Positions 6,644 to 7,614 of a stretch of DNA of 7,614 bases are shown piece after piece. Position 1 is the stretch's first letter. Each line of letters begins with the position of its first letter. Where the stretch lies: contig JAESUK010000069.1 in the NCBI GenBank assembly GCA_016763095.1, forward strand, positions 1 through 7,614, given 5' to 3'. Origin of the DNA: Alphaproteobacteria bacterium. Lineage in GTDB: Bacteria; Pseudomonadota; Alphaproteobacteria; Micavibrionales; Micavibrionaceae. The notes below the pieces were generated by a model, which saw only the letters and a program-made list of their open reading frames with translations, was not told the DNA's origin and ran no database searches. The translations under genes were made by a program, and so were the position numbers.

Positions 6644-6745
6644 GACGAAGTCCAAGGCTCTAGATATTCGCGCGCTATTCCTGAAAAAGAATTTGATGAA
6701 TTTACAAATAAATATTCAGGGTCTTTCGACTATTTTGAGGAATAA
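6641..6745 (+). other. Severed C-terminal tail of the EAL domain, in frame beyond TGA
   Basis: After the TGA at 6641-6643 the same frame stays open for 33 codons to TAA (6743-6745). It reads DEVQGSRYSRAIPEKEFDEF and then a Ser/Phe-rich end. Family EAL domains continue as C-D-E-V-Q-G-Y-x-F-S-R-P-x-P, so the tail is plainly the missing C-terminus: Gln at joint position 699 is the last catalytic residue, and SR-x-IPEKEF aligns. It has drifted slightly (QGSRYSRA instead of QGYxFSRP). There is no ribosome-binding site or start codon for separate translation. Full length with the codon read would be 728 residues. Confidence 0.85.
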
Positions 6746-6751
6746 ATCCTG

Positions 6752-6779
6752 TTGACTTGAACGGGTTCTCCTTTATTCA
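6752..6779 (+). promoter_or_regulatory. Candidate promoter of aroA
   Basis: TTGACT (6752-6757) and TATTCA (6774-6779) are 16 bp apart in the 41-bp gap after the EAL tail. A start 7-8 nt on would coincide with the aroA ATG, giving a leaderless mRNA, in keeping with the lack of a Shine-Dalgarno sequence. The -10 is weak. A small palindrome, GAACGGGTTC, lies in the spacer. Confidence 0.35.
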
Positions 6780-6786
6780 TAAGCGT

Positions 6787-7614
6787 ATGAGTAACTATAT
6801 CTCCACAAAAATTTCAGCATTGTCAGGACACCTTCGTGTTCCTGGTGATAAATCTATCTCTCACCGCGCCCTTATGCTTGGTGCCATCGCGGAAGGAGAG
6901 ACCCTTGTTTATGGCCTCCTCAAAAGTGGTGATGTCACATGCACGGCCAATGCATTAAGTGCATTAGGTGCAAAAATCATAAACCGTGGGGATGGGGCTT
7001 GGAGTATTATGGGTGTTGGTGCTAAAGGATTTACTACCCCGACCATTCCCCTTGATATGGGAAACAGCGGTACATCAACGCGACTTCTGATGGGCTTAAT
7101 ATCAGGATATGATGTAAGTGCAATTTTGGGAGGAGACGATTCTTTGTCTAAACGTCCCATGAGTCGCGTGATTGACCCTCTTACAGAAATGGGCGCTGTC
7201 TTTAAAGCAAATGAAGGTGGAAGACTTCCTCTTAAAATGGATGGTTCATCCGCGCTAAAGCCTATTACCTATAAATTGCCTGTTGCCTCTGCACAAGTGA
7301 AATCAGCACTTCTCTTGGCAGGACTAAATGCCAAAGGAACAACTAAGATTACAGAGCTTGAGCCAACACGAGATTACACGGAAAGCATGTTAAAAGCTTT
7401 TGGTGTTGAGATCACGACAGATGGTTTAGAGATTACAATAGAGGGAGGACAGACATTAGAAGGTTGTGCCATTGATGTTCCTGCCGACCCAAGTTCGGCG
7501 GCTTTTCCAACTGTGGCAGCATTACTATGTGAGGGATCAGAAGTAAGGTTAAATAATATCGGAATCAACGCCCGCCGCTTTGGGCTTTATGAAACCCTTA
7601 TTGATATGGGTGCA
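6787..7614 (+). CDS. aroA: EPSP synthase (3-phosphoshikimate 1-carboxyvinyltransferase), N-terminal 276 aa
   Basis: Transfers enolpyruvyl from phosphoenolpyruvate to shikimate-3-phosphate, the sixth step of the shikimate pathway to aromatic amino acids, in the cytoplasm. The open frame runs from ATG 6787 to the last base, about 60% of the usual 430-450 residues. Landmarks are LSGHLRVPGDKSISHRALM (12-30, Lys22 in the active site), LDMGNSGTSTRLLMG (89-103), SLSKRPMSRV (119-128), GGRLPLK, the SAQVKSALLLAGL block (168-180), TRDYTE (194-199) and ADPSSAAFP (233-241). The pattern follows the alphaproteobacterial CP4-like (class II) enzymes more closely than E. coli AroA. At the position of the tolerance-conferring alanine of CP4, this protein has Gly95 (NSGT). 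No Shine-Dalgarno sequence precedes the ATG; the alternative in-frame TTG at 6757 would add ten residues the family lacks. It lies 41 bp after the EAL tail. Confidence 0.97.
   Translation, partial: MSNYISTKISALSGHLRVPGDKSISHRALMLGAIAEGETLVYGLLKSGDVTCTANALSALGAKIINRGDGAWSIMGVGAKGFTTPTIPLDMGNSGTSTRLLMGLISGYDVSAILGGDDSLSKRPMSRVIDPLTEMGAVFKANEGGRLPLKMDGSSALKPITYKLPVASAQVKSALLLAGLNAKGTTKITELEPTRDYTESMLKAFGVEITTDGLEITIEGGQTLEGCAIDVPADPSSAAFPTVAALLCEGSEVRLNNIGINARRFGLYETLIDMGA

Noticed and set aside
6644..6685. Selenocysteine SECIS hairpin after the EAL TGA
   Set aside because: Only a 3-bp GAC-GAA-GTC stem and a CGCGCG run are visible at this distance. No convincing bacterial SECIS stem-loop was found by eye, so Sec is kept only as a hypothesis to test.
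6759..6775. Terminator between the EAL tail and aroA (GAACGGGTTC followed by TTT)
   Set aside because: The stem is only 4 bp with a 2-base loop and a broken T-run, too weak for an intrinsic terminator.

Overview
The window looks like bacterial chromosome from a low-GC (roughly 40% G+C by eye) Gram-negative, most plausibly an alphaproteobacterium or a relative. The AroA resembles alphaproteobacterial enzymes of the CP4 type, and a DUF2726 protein, a DUF6498 membrane protein and a GGDEF-EAL protein are present. The lineage is an inference; no rRNA or other marker settles it. Standard code is used: tryptophans are TGG, and TGA ends the DUF2726 gene.

Left part, minus strand (1-1490): the 5' part of cysS (cysteinyl-tRNA synthetase) runs off the left edge. 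Upstream of it lies a decayed gene (580-1334) broken by a -1 frameshift and lacking a convincing N-terminus. Upstream of that is a tiny gene (1353-1427) of 24 codons, 9 of them cysteine, which looks like a minimal metallothionein. It has a good ribosome-binding site and a sigma70-like promoter just upstream.

Right part, plus strand (1492-7614): a DUF6498 membrane protein overlaps a GNAT acetyltransferase by 8 bp. A class II dihydroorotase (pyrC) follows, coupled by a TAATG junction to a membrane-anchored DUF2726 nuclease-like protein. After a 130-bp AT-rich gap comes a two-TM GGDEF-EAL cyclic-di-GMP protein with its own start signals. Its EAL domain is cut by an in-frame TGA exactly where the family usually has Cys, and the same frame continues for 33 more family-like codons. 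Its GGDEF motif is also degenerate (GEDEF) and the RxxD inhibitory site is missing. The window ends inside aroA (EPSP synthase).

No RNA gene, insertion sequence, CRISPR array or clear terminator is visible. The functional themes are housekeeping (cysS, pyrC, aroA) mixed with accessory genes. The most notable points are the unannotated Cys-rich mini-gene and the interrupted EAL domain.
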